44,524 bases of DNA from Candidatus Haladaptatiplasma halalkaliphilum (lineage in GTDB: Archaea > Thermoplasmatota > Thermoplasmata > Halarchaeoplasmatales > Halarchaeoplasmataceae), in NCBI GenBank assembly GCA_019594055.1, contig JAFDTY010000005.1:1-44524 (forward strand), read 5' to 3'. The notes beneath the pieces are model-generated. The model saw only the letters and a program-made list of their open reading frames with translations, ran no database searches and was not told the DNA's origin. Positions 36,242 through 44,524 of the stretch are shown here, in pieces; position 1 is the stretch's first letter; every line of letters begins with the position of its first letter. The position numbers were made by a program, and so were the translations under genes.

Positions 36242-36987
36242 TCTAACACCCTCAATGTGTATTTCACATGCTCATCCTCCTTTTCCAATGAAACTATCCG
36301 GACAGGCTTTTCCATGGATTCCGACAGTGCTGTCAGATAGGCGCTGCAAAGAGGGCATGCGGTTTTCTCGCATATCCCCGGGGAATCTTCCCTCAACCTA
36401 TTGCAGTAGTCACCGTAGGTGCCGTGGGTTATACGCAGTCTTATGTTATCGTCCTCACGGATAACGCTGAAGGACCTGGCAAGTCCCAGTCCGTGGCTCA
36501 GCATGCCCATCATCTCCCGGGCACCTTCTATACCGGAAGTTTCCGTGCCCAGTCTTACGGCGGCTTCCGACGCCAAAGGCTTACCCGGTGGTTCGAGTGA
36601 TACGCCCACCCTCCCGGCGTCTCCCGTCACCAATGTCATCTCGTCGTAGAGATCGGGCAAACCCCGGAATTCCTTACTGGCGGGTACGAACACCCTTGTC
36701 CTCCTCAGATTTCCTCCCGGGGGCACCAACACGCCATTGCCCCGGATGTTCAGGTCCGACACGAGGGAATGGAGAGGTGCCACCGAACATACGAGTTCCG
36801 AAATGGCCGTATCCTCTTCCACGGTTCTAAGGTTGACTATGAGGGCGGTGAACACGCCTATGAAGAGGGATGCCAGACCCGCATTTCGGTAAGGGGTGAA
36901 CAGTAAGAGATAGATACCTGTGGATATGAACAAAACACCGATTATCTTGGATGAGTATTCTGGCCTTAACAAATCCGATGGCTTCAT
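36238..36987 (-). CDS. Membrane-anchored protein with C-terminal cysteine cluster, unknown function
   Basis: 249 aa; two N-terminal TM segments, C-terminal CNRLREDSPGICEKTACPLCSAYL. Confidence 0.7.
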   Translation of the reverse strand: MKPSDLLRPEYSSKIIGVLFISTGIYLLLFTPYRNAGLASLFIGVFTALIVNLRTVEEDTAISELVCSVAPLHSLVSDLNIRGNGVLVPPGGNLRRTRVFVPASKEFRGLPDLYDEMTLVTGDAGRVGVSLEPPGKPLASEAAVRLGTETSGIEGAREMMGMLSHGLGLARSFSVIREDDNIRLRITHGTYGDYCNRLREDSPGICEKTACPLCSAYLTALSESMEKPVRIVSLEKEDEHVKYTLRVLE

Positions 36988-37067
36988 GGTTCTTTGCTCG
37001 AAAAGAGTTAACGATAATAAAAGTATCGCAAAGGTTTTAATGAAGGTATGGGGATGAATACCAAGTC

Positions 37068-39197
37068 ATGCATGGTAAAAAAATCGCTGTAACCCTGATA
37101 CTCCTGGTGATATCCTTCGCCATGATGCCACCCGGGGTAAGTGCGGGAGGGAACCACGAGAACTTCGATCACGCCGACACTGACATAAGTGCCCTTTTTT
37201 ACATGCTGAACCAAACACAGGTGTTCATGAGATTATCCCTGGAGCATTCGCTCTCCGTGGATTACCAACACGATCTGGACCGGGAACCGCTGACCTGCGA
37301 TCACAGCGATGAGGACATATCCGAATCCATAATCTACGCACGGGAATCCGAGAGGAGCGTGGCCGCAGCGGCATCCATACTCGAGGATATAGAGGATGTG
37401 TCCAGTGCCGAATACCTGGAGCAGCTTTACTTGCCCCACTACCGGATATCCCGGGACCTTATCATGTATTCGGAAACCCATGGCGGACTTATGCTCAACC
37501 TGAGCAGCACCATCGCCATATACAATTCGGTACGTTCCGGGGTGAGGGATGAGACGTATCTGTACGAAGGTTTGGGTGCACTTCAGAAGGCATCACTCAA
37601 CCTTCACCGGATGAACACCTATCTGTCCCTTATAGACGACGGTGTGGAGGAGCTCGACACTTCGTTGTTCGACACATCCGCACTGGAGATGGAGATAGAA
37701 GATAACCATGTTTTACTCGCCTATTACCGCGAGGTAATAGACGAACTCCTCGTGCTCTTCCGGGAAATCCCTTCTCACCTGAGTTTTTTTACCCCTCCGT
37801 GGGCCTATCCAGGGGAGGTCATAACGGTATACGGACATTACATGGAAGGGGGAGGGTACGTTTCCGGTAAAACCGTGGAGGTAAGGATGGATGATACATA
37901 CATTTTCAGTGGAGAAACGGATCAAGGGGGATATTACGAGATATTCATACCCGTACCCTGGGACGCCACCGGTTCCATCAGGTTGAACGCTTCCACACCG
38001 GAAAATGAAATATACGTTGAGGCCGTCGTGGAGATACGCAGGTATCCCACTAACATAGTGCTCGAGATACCCGGTTACCACTTCTACGACGAGGATATCC
38101 CGCTCTCGGGACGGTTTGAAACCGTCGCACCGGTGGACCTTTCCACCATCGAGCTGAGGGCACCCGGCAATATAACATTGATGACTGACGTGTTCGGCGA
38201 TTTTCATCTGATCTACCACAGCGCCGAACTAGGTTGGGGAACCCATACCATAAATATCTCCTATGGGGGCAACATCAGCATGATGCCCTGCGAGGCATCC
38301 GTGGTATTCGAGGTAAGCATCCCAACACATATTACCCTGGATTGCGACCGTATAGGATTTTTTGATGATAGATCCCTACCCATAACATTTTTCGGGGAAT
38401 TGACCAACATTTCATCCACGGACGGTATACCTTTTCAGTACATATCCATCCAGGGCGGCCCCCATATCGGTTCGTATACGGACTTGAACGGAACGTACAG
38501 CGTGAACACCACCGTGGACGAGATGGGCCTGTCCAAAGGATTATATGTTATGTACGCCAGATTCAACGGCACACGAATATACCGGGGATGCGTTTCCGAT
38601 CTCCTGATGATATACCTCTATATTTTTGACAACGGTTCCTACGTGATAGTTTACTCACTGGATGACCTGACACCATGGATGGATGACCATGACCCCGGCA
38701 ACGGCGATAATGATGACCCGTCGGTCCCGGGAAACGGCGATAATGATGACCATGATATATTCGGCCTGGTCAGGGAATATTTCTTCTTGCTGCTCGGTCT
38801 TCTGCTTTTGATGGCATTGATGTTGGTGCTCTACTTGAGCGGCAAGAAGGAAAGAGAAGAGTCGCACGCTTCAGTCAAAACCGAACCTGTAAAACCCATA
38901 AGGATGCTGCAGCAACGCGGCCTGCCTTCCGCCATATCGAAGGAAGATATTCCGGTCATATACGCTCGCACCCTGGATGTGCTCGATTCCAGGGGTATAA
39001 TAAATATTACCAAGGGCAAAACACCCCGGGATATAGTCGGCGAGATAACTCAAGGCAACAACCTGAAAAAATATCTCGGTGAGTTTACCTCCATATTCGA
39101 GAAGGCCTTTTTCTCCGCCCACGAGGTCACAACCTCGGAGATCAGAGACTTCAACAGAGCATTAAAGATGATCGCCCGGGAGGTGAGGACATGGTGA
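37068..39197 (+). CDS. Secreted/membrane-anchored protein: signal peptide, helical domain, Ig-like repeats, TM, C-terminal DUF4129-like domain
   Basis: Signal peptide KKIAVTLILLVISFAMMPPGVSAGG; Ig-like segments; linker DHDPGNGDNDDPSVPGNGDNDDHD; TM FFLLLGLLLLMALMLVLYL; C-term IPVIYARTLDVLDSRGIINITKGKTPRDIVGEI..FTSIFEKAFFSAHEVTTSEIRDFNRALKMI. Confidence 0.75.
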   Translation: MHGKKIAVTLILLVISFAMMPPGVSAGGNHENFDHADTDISALFYMLNQTQVFMRLSLEHSLSVDYQHDLDREPLTCDHSDEDISESIIYARESERSVAAAASILEDIEDVSSAEYLEQLYLPHYRISRDLIMYSETHGGLMLNLSSTIAIYNSVRSGVRDETYLYEGLGALQKASLNLHRMNTYLSLIDDGVEELDTSLFDTSALEMEIEDNHVLLAYYREVIDELLVLFREIPSHLSFFTPPWAYPGEVITVYGHYMEGGGYVSGKTVEVRMDDTYIFSGETDQGGYYEIFIPVPWDATGSIRLNASTPENEIYVEAVVEIRRYPTNIVLEIPGYHFYDEDIPLSGRFETVAPVDLSTIELRAPGNITLMTDVFGDFHLIYHSAELGWGTHTINISYGGNISMMPCEASVVFEVSIPTHITLDCDRIGFFDDRSLPITFFGELTNISSTDGIPFQYISIQGGPHIGSYTDLNGTYSVNTTVDEMGLSKGLYVMYARFNGTRIYRGCVSDLLMIYLYIFDNGSYVIVYSLDDLTPWMDDHDPGNGDNDDPSVPGNGDNDDHDIFGLVREYFFLLLGLLLLMALMLVLYLSGKKEREESHASVKTEPVKPIRMLQQRGLPSAISKEDIPVIYARTLDVLDSRGIINITKGKTPRDIVGEITQGNNLKKYLGEFTSIFEKAFFSAHEVTTSEIRDFNRALKMIAREVRTW
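38694..38750 (+). repeat. Short tandem-like direct repeat encoding PGNGDNDD x2
   Basis: cccggcaacggcgataatgatgac and cccgggaaacggcgataatgatgac. Confidence 0.8.
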
Positions 39198-40318
39198 AGA
39201 TGAAGAGTATCACTTTATACATAATAATGGTGTCGATGATACTCTTTATGCTCTTCATCTCCATGGCGACACCCATGGTGACCAATTCGGCGGATTTCAG
39301 TATCTACAATCCGGGGTGGAACGGCTGCAGTAACCTCGCTCGCCGCACTTACGAATCCGGCAAGTTCATCCCCAACCTTCAACTGGAATCCGGGGATGAT
39401 ATCCAGGTGGTCCAACGCGGCCTGACAACTTACAGACAACCTCCCCGGGCATCCGCCCTGATCTTCCTGGGGCCGGAACGTGCCTTCACTTCCCATGAGA
39501 TCGCCTTCGTACATAACTTTCTCGATAGGGGTGGTATGGTGCTTCTAGCCGACGATTTCGGCAGTGGAAACACCCTGCTCAGGGGTCTGAAGGGAACCTC
39601 TTCCGCCTTCCTTCAGTTTCCCCTGCTTGATTTATCCTTCGAGAAGAACCCTCACTTCGGCGTTGCTTACAACATACGGGGGCATGAGATAACCGGGAAC
39701 ACTACCCGTGTACTCCTGAACAAGCCCGCCGCCATATCCCCGGATGAAAACGCCACAGCCTTGATATATTCCTCAAGAGCTTCATGGTTGGACAGGAATT
39801 TTAACGGTCTTCGAGATGAGAACGAACCCACGGGAGAATTCCCGCTTCTCACAGTTGAAAAATACGGTAACGGCACACTGATACTCCTTTCGGACCCCAG
39901 TGTGTTGATAAACTCCATGCTGGGAAAGATGGACAATAACGCTCTGGCGGAAGACCTATTCGGGTATATATCACGGGAAAGGGAGAACGTTATCTTCAGC
40001 GAGAGTCACCGGGACTACAATTTGGTATACAACATAGTTTTCGATATGCGCTATCCCCCGAAAACACTTACCCTGGCCGCCGCCTTCATCGCCATCATCA
40101 CCACCGTGTTCATCGTTGATCCCGGTTACAAGGAGAGGACCGCTCGGGTGATCAGGAAGTACATCTTCCGCGAGAAAATGAAAGGTCCCGAGGATCCCGT
40201 TACCAAATTATTAAATAATCATCCTCATTGGGATGAGCACAAACTGAAGATGATCCGTGACAGGTTCCCGGTGCATACCAAGCAAAGAGATGATCCATTT
40301 GAAAGGAATGAAGAATGA
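39191..40318 (+). CDS. DUF4350-like membrane protein
   Basis: N-terminal TM, PPRASALIFLGPERAFTSHEIAFVHNFLDRGGMVLLADDFGSGNTLL, GTLILLSDPSVLINSML, C-terminal TM; between DUF4129-like and MoxR genes. Start may be 39200. Confidence 0.78.
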   Translation: MVKMKSITLYIIMVSMILFMLFISMATPMVTNSADFSIYNPGWNGCSNLARRTYESGKFIPNLQLESGDDIQVVQRGLTTYRQPPRASALIFLGPERAFTSHEIAFVHNFLDRGGMVLLADDFGSGNTLLRGLKGTSSAFLQFPLLDLSFEKNPHFGVAYNIRGHEITGNTTRVLLNKPAAISPDENATALIYSSRASWLDRNFNGLRDENEPTGEFPLLTVEKYGNGTLILLSDPSVLINSMLGKMDNNALAEDLFGYISRERENVIFSESHRDYNLVYNIVFDMRYPPKTLTLAAAFIAIITTVFIVDPGYKERTARVIRKYIFREKMKGPEDPVTKLLNNHPHWDEHKLKMIRDRFPVHTKQRDDPFERNEE

Positions 40319-41261
40319 TTACCACAAGGAATTTTCGGATATAAAAAAAGAGATAGGCAAGGTTGTTGTCGGATACGAAGAAGTGGTGGACGACTTTCTC
40401 ATCTGCCTGATAACGGGCGGGCACCTTTTGATAGAAGGTGTCCCCGGTGTGGCCAAAACCACCATTATCAAGGTGTTCGCAAAGGTGATAGGTTTATCCT
40501 ACGAGCGTATCCAGTTCACCCAGGATACCCTGCCCGCCGATGTACTGGGTCATTACTATTATGACATGAAGAACGGGACTTTTATACTGCGTAAAGGGCC
40601 CGTCTTCGCCCAGGTGCTCATGGCAGACGAGATCAACCGCGCACCTCCCAAGACCCAATCCGCCCTCATCGAGGCCATGCAGGAGAAGCAGGCCACCATA
40701 GAAGGTACCACCCATAAACTCCCGGAGCCGTTTTTTGTTATAGCGACGAAAAATCCCATAGAAACGGAAGGTGTTTATCCACTTCCCGAAGCCCAGCTCG
40801 ACCGTTTCATGATCAAATCGGAAATGGGGTACCTGCTCCCGGAAATGGAAAGGGAAATGTTGAGATTCAAGAATCGAGGAGAACACGTAAACTCAGATAT
40901 AACAGCCCAGGGTATCGGCCTCAAGTACAGTGGAATACACCGAAAAGTTCACATCTCAGAGAGTGTACTGGGGTACATACATGACATCATAATAGAGACC
41001 AGAAACGATGAACGCCTGGCTCTGGGGGCCAGCCCCCGGGCCGGGGAGCATCTTCTCTACGCATCCAAGGCAAGTGCGCTAATAAGGGGAAGGGACTTCG
41101 TGATACCCGATGATGTGAAGAGCGCTACTGGAAAGGTGATCCCCCACCGTTTGATACTGACGGTGGACGCGGAGCTGGAAGGTGTAAACAGCCGTACCAT
41201 CGTAAGGGATATACTCGAGGAGAGGGTGGAGGCGCCCAAGGGACGCTTCAAGGATGCCTGA
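40308..41261 (+). CDS. MoxR-family AAA+ ATPase
   Basis: LLIEGVPGVAKTTIIKVFAK, RIQFTQDTLPADVLG, LMADEINRAPPKTQSALIEAMQEKQ, FFVIATKNPIETEGVYPLPEAQLDRFM, GASPRAGEHLLYASKA. Start 40308 chosen among several ATGs. Confidence 0.94.
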   Translation: MKNDYHKEFSDIKKEIGKVVVGYEEVVDDFLICLITGGHLLIEGVPGVAKTTIIKVFAKVIGLSYERIQFTQDTLPADVLGHYYYDMKNGTFILRKGPVFAQVLMADEINRAPPKTQSALIEAMQEKQATIEGTTHKLPEPFFVIATKNPIETEGVYPLPEAQLDRFMIKSEMGYLLPEMEREMLRFKNRGEHVNSDITAQGIGLKYSGIHRKVHISESVLGYIHDIIIETRNDERLALGASPRAGEHLLYASKASALIRGRDFVIPDDVKSATGKVIPHRLILTVDAELEGVNSRTIVRDILEERVEAPKGRFKDA

Positions 41262-41751
41262 GTTCCACGTATATGTAATAGGGCATCAGTACCAGCAATG
41301 ATAGGGCGATCAACATCAATGCCTGGGGGGCCATGTTGCCCGGGTCGAGTATGTATTCGCCGATACGGAAGAACAAGGTGAATATATAGAAGGTCAGGAG
41401 AACCATAATCGTGTAGACTATCGAACCGATGGTCGCCACGGGTTCCGGGACAACGACGCATGAAAGGGTAAGGCCCCAGTACGCAACAAGGGGTGTAACA
41501 AGGGTGATGATGAATATGATCAGCGGGAAAAGCTCGCCCATGCTGTGCGAACTGACAAAGTAGGGTACCAGGAGCGAAACCGCCCCGAGACCGACCAGCT
41601 GAATTCTCTTGTCCTCCATCCTTCGGCCCAGGGAGACCATGACCACGGGCAAGATGACCACAAGTGCCAAGGTTCCTTCACGCGAATGGTACAATACGGA
41701 CAGTACAATCGCCGCTCCCAGGGCGTCTATCACAGCATCACGGCCCTTCAT
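41248..41751 (-). CDS. Small membrane protein (4-5 TM) in DUF58 operon
   Basis: 167 aa hydrophobic ORF; start overlaps the DUF58 stop; 3' end overlaps moxR by 14 nt. Confidence 0.7.
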   Translation of the reverse strand: MKGRDAVIDALGAAIVLSVLYHSREGTLALVVILPVVMVSLGRRMEDKRIQLVGLGAVSLLVPYFVSSHSMGELFPLIIFIITLVTPLVAYWGLTLSCVVVPEPVATIGSIVYTIMVLLTFYIFTLFFRIGEYILDPGNMAPQALMLIALSLLVLMPYYIYVELRHP

Positions 41752-43142
41752 CTCCTGTCACGCTCCTTTTCCAGCAGTATCTTCAGCCCTTCCTTGCTCG
41801 GGTATAGTTCGAACACAGAGGCACCCGCCCGGTGGAGTTTCAACAGTACTCGTTCCAGGCGTTCGTAGTCGAGGTAAGCCCTTTCAAGGACCTCCACGTC
41901 CGGTTCCTCCACATCGTACCACGGGCTGAAGGGCACGATGACCCACACATCATTACCCAGGGCCTTCATCTTCTCCACGGTTTTTATGGTCAGACCCGTG
42001 TTTATCTCCAGGTCGGTTATCATGACCACCAGGGTCCTTTTACCACTTCCGGACCGGATCATCCTGACCGTGGTGACTATACCCGCAAGTTCCTGGGTGG
42101 TGGTCCCCGAGATGATCCCCCCTGCCTTCCTGGAAAATTCCTTCTCCGCCCGGGTGAGTTGGGCGGCGTCCACGTCTTCCGGATATCTCAGGGTGTTGTA
42201 CCCGTTACTTTTTATCGGCGAAGGTAATTCCGCCATATTCTCGTATATCCGGTTGAATGTACTGTGCCGATGGTCGGGTTTCTGATGAAAGATAACACCC
42301 TTGTGGTCGAAGACGGTGAGGCCGATATCGTGTCCCGCTATCTCGAATTTCTTGAGTATCTCCAGGGCGACGAATATGGAGTGCTCCATCTTGTTAACGT
42401 CTCCGGACGATTTCCGCCTCATGGACGGGCCCGAGTCCAGGAGTATATGCACCTCCACCATGGCCATCTTCTCGTATACCTTGGTCATCAAAGTCCGAAA
42501 TTTGGATGTGGACCTCCAGTGGATATCCTTTAGCTTATCACCGGGCTGGTATTCCCTTATCTCCTCCAGCTCACCCGTGGTGGTGGTGTATCTCCGGTAA
42601 TCCTCTATCAGCTCTTCCACGTGACTTCTTTTTGCGTATGCCTTGGCCCGCCTGATGGCATCCTTTGAACTTTGAACCACCACCAGGGATGATGATCTGT
42701 GTTCCAGGGGTACCTTGTAAAGCTCCATGGGGTCGTAGACCCAGCCCTCTAGTCCGCCAACTTTGAGGTATCCCCGGCGTTTCGGCATCAGGCGCTGGTC
42801 CAGATCCACCGGTGTTGTGAGTTCCACATGGCCGTCGATATCGGTACCGACGCCCTCCTCGTGTACCGGCTCCAGCCGTAGCTTCAGGGTACGTTCCGAA
42901 GATATCTTCTGTCTCAGCCGGAAGCCCTCGTCCACGGACTTGATACCCGGTTCCAGCTCGTCAACCACCTTCAGGGTTTTTTCCGTTTGATATAGATAGA
43001 AACGCGAGTAGATGAACAGGGACAACAGGGCCGTGCCCGTGACGACCGAATAGGTTTCTTTCAGTAGAAATCCCAGTATCATCAGGTACACGGGTACCAG
43101 TATCAGGAGCTTGCCACGCTTGGATAGTTGCATATTTGACAT
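41748..43142 (-). CDS. DUF58 domain protein (vWA-like)
   Basis: Two N-terminal TMs, TGELEEIREYQPGDKLKDIHWRSTSKFRTLMTKVYE, VHILLDSGPSMRRK, vWA-like C-terminal half. Confidence 0.92.
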   Translation of the reverse strand: MSNMQLSKRGKLLILVPVYLMILGFLLKETYSVVTGTALLSLFIYSRFYLYQTEKTLKVVDELEPGIKSVDEGFRLRQKISSERTLKLRLEPVHEEGVGTDIDGHVELTTPVDLDQRLMPKRRGYLKVGGLEGWVYDPMELYKVPLEHRSSSLVVVQSSKDAIRRAKAYAKRSHVEELIEDYRRYTTTTGELEEIREYQPGDKLKDIHWRSTSKFRTLMTKVYEKMAMVEVHILLDSGPSMRRKSSGDVNKMEHSIFVALEILKKFEIAGHDIGLTVFDHKGVIFHQKPDHRHSTFNRIYENMAELPSPIKSNGYNTLRYPEDVDAAQLTRAEKEFSRKAGGIISGTTTQELAGIVTTVRMIRSGSGKRTLVVMITDLEINTGLTIKTVEKMKALGNDVWVIVPFSPWYDVEEPDVEVLERAYLDYERLERVLLKLHRAGASVFELYPSKEGLKILLEKERDRR

Positions 43143-43143
43143 G

Positions 43144-44073
43144 TCAACTCTCCTCAGTCACCGTTACCCATAGATGTAAGGTTCGATAGACCTCGCCCTC
43201 TACCCTGAGGAAAAACATCAAACGGTAGCTTCCCGGTTCGTCGATGGAGACGTTCACGTGCTGTTGCCACACCTGGAGATGTTCCAGGTTAACGTTCGTC
43301 GATAGGTATGTGTTATTGGCAAGGGATATATCGTGATCCTCCGGTATCTCTCCCCCGCTGGTCATGTTCAAAGGTTCGTTTCCCAGGCCGATGCAGAGTT
43401 CGTAATTTACCGTATTGTGTTCCCTGTTCACTATCCCCACCATGAGATGGGAACTCTGGTTTACCGTCAGGGACGTCATGTAATCGTCGGCCATACCACC
43501 GGGACCGAGTATGTAGAATTCGGTGAACCTCTCTCCCGTTCTGGGGGTGGTTATTATGTGGGCGGCGAGTGCCACCGAAGATATCAGCAGTATGACGGTG
43601 CCAACTGCCAGAAGTTTATCGATGGTATCGTATTCGCTCCAGTCGGGTTTATCTATCCTGAGGTTTATGTCGAACCGTTCTTCCACGGGTATCTCACGTC
43701 TGCGGAGGTATGCCAGACCGCAGAGTGCCAGGATAAGGGTGGATAGGGATATGAGTATGGGTGCCAATGATATTTCCCATATGTAGTTCAGCAGCAGTCC
43801 GGTGAGGGGTGTCAGAGCGATGCTCAGGCCGAAGGATAGTGCCAACCTCTCCACATGGTCCAGGGGCTCGTCTTCCGGGAAGAGTGCCGAGATAAGAGCG
43901 TAACCCGGGATGAAGAGTAAAAATGGCAGTCCGAGTACGGTCTGCAGGATGCTCCCCTGAGCCACCGCTACTACCAGTAGTAGAAGCAGGGTGAGCAGTA
44001 CGATGACCAGAAGGTCCCAGGGTCTTTCATCGGTGTGTATCTCCAAACTAGTTGCACCTGCCTGATGTATCAA
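43144..44073 (-). CDS. DUF1616 membrane protein
   Basis: RPWDLLVIVLLTLLLLLVVAV..LQTVLGLPFLLFIPGYALISALFPEDEPLDHVERLALSFGLSIALTPLTGLLLNY. True start may be TTG at 44046 or TTG at 44073; TATA TTTATATA at about 44080. Confidence 0.85.
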   Translation of the reverse strand: MIHQAGATSLEIHTDERPWDLLVIVLLTLLLLLVVAVAQGSILQTVLGLPFLLFIPGYALISALFPEDEPLDHVERLALSFGLSIALTPLTGLLLNYIWEISLAPILISLSTLILALCGLAYLRRREIPVEERFDINLRIDKPDWSEYDTIDKLLAVGTVILLISSVALAAHIITTPRTGERFTEFYILGPGGMADDYMTSLTVNQSSHLMVGIVNREHNTVNYELCIGLGNEPLNMTSGGEIPEDHDISLANNTYLSTNVNLEHLQVWQQHVNVSIDEPGSYRLMFFLRVEGEVYRTLHLWVTVTEES

Positions 44074-44101
44074 GGGGCGTATATAAAGAGTTTTTCGGAG
44101 C

Positions 44102-44431
44102 TCAAACCTCCAGAGGTTTCGACTGCTCGTACTCGAGTCCGTGTGTCAAAGCGGTCTCAGCCTTCTGGAGTTCACGGCTAAGGTACGCCATGTGGTCCAT
44201 ACGGGAGATCAGTTCTTCTCTCATGATGGTGTCGCATATGGCCTTTGCGGAATCTCCCCTTATCACCCTGGTGAGCTCTCCTGTTTCTACCCGTAACCGT
44301 CCTCCCTTGTTCACGTTCCTGTAGTGTTCGACCATGATCGCATCGTCCCTGAGAAAGATAACGAAAAAACCCTTGGGGTCGAGTGTTACCTTCCGTTCCT
44401 CTTCCGCATCTATCAGCTCGATCTCCTTCAT
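44102..44431 (-). CDS. Conserved archaeal protein resembling DUF4346
   Basis: LDPKGFFVIFLRDDAIMVEHY...GDSAKAICDTIMREELISRMDHMAYLSRELQKAETAL. ATG 44431 overlaps the upstream stop (ATGA). Confidence 0.7.
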   Translation of the reverse strand: MKEIELIDAEEERKVTLDPKGFFVIFLRDDAIMVEHYRNVNKGGRLRVETGELTRVIRGDSAKAICDTIMREELISRMDHMAYLSRELQKAETALTHGLEYEQSKPLEV

Positions 44432-44524
44432 CGCCTTATCTCCTCCATGAACAGGTTCCGTGCTCTTACCATGGACACCATCTTGTTCACGGCCGTATCC
44501 GGTGTAAGCATGCGAAGGCCGCAA
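44428..44524 (-). CDS. C-terminal fragment of an unidentified upstream gene
   Basis: Frame reads GLRMLTPDTAVNKMVSMVRARNLFMEEIRR*, overlapping the next ATG by 4 nt. Confidence 0.5.
   Translation of the reverse strand, partial: CGLRMLTPDTAVNKMVSMVRARNLFMEEIRR

Noticed and set aside
41748-43142. Loss of the vWA MIDAS in the DUF58 protein (DSGPSM instead of DxSxS)
   Set aside because: To my knowledge D-x-G-x-S variants are common in DUF58 proteins, so this alone is not unusual.
1-44524. CRISPR arrays, IS elements, integrases, prophage or defence islands
   Set aside because: No regularly spaced repeats, transposase, integrase or recognisable defence genes were seen on either strand.

Overview
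This is a gene-dense archaeal chromosomal window. Archaeal markers include RadA, RpoL, aIF2-beta with a TRAM domain, a CDC48/VCP AAA ATPase, TruD, an archaeal-type presenilin/SPP protease, and TATA-box promoters close to start codons. A euryarchaeal, possibly Thermoplasmata-like, source is an inference only. I support about 45 coding regions, mostly housekeeping and membrane genes. I see no CRISPR array, rRNA, confident tRNA, transposase or prophage. Points most worth a second look: (1) a SAM methyltransferase gene split by a frameshift exactly at a G7 tract; (2) a candidate small structured RNA downstream of radA, with its own TATA box, a GGGG/GGGCTAG...CTAGCCC/CCCC stem and a T-run; (3) a GC-rich structured intergenic island between two TATA boxes at about 4865-4970; (4) perfect inverted repeats in the promoters of an orphan AbrB-family regulator and of trkA, i.e. 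likely operators; (5) a convergent cell-envelope cluster (Ig-like/DUF4129-like protein, DUF4350-like, MoxR / membrane protein, DUF58, DUF1616) with no transglutaminase in the window; (6) an HhH + WLTG-motif + long coiled-coil + KaiC/RecA-like protein with a degenerate Walker A, divergent from cdc48; (7) a DUF1614-like/RDD fusion; (8) a P2-type ATPase with non-canonical ion-site residues paired with a DUF389 protein. Family assignments come from motif recognition alone; no searches were run.
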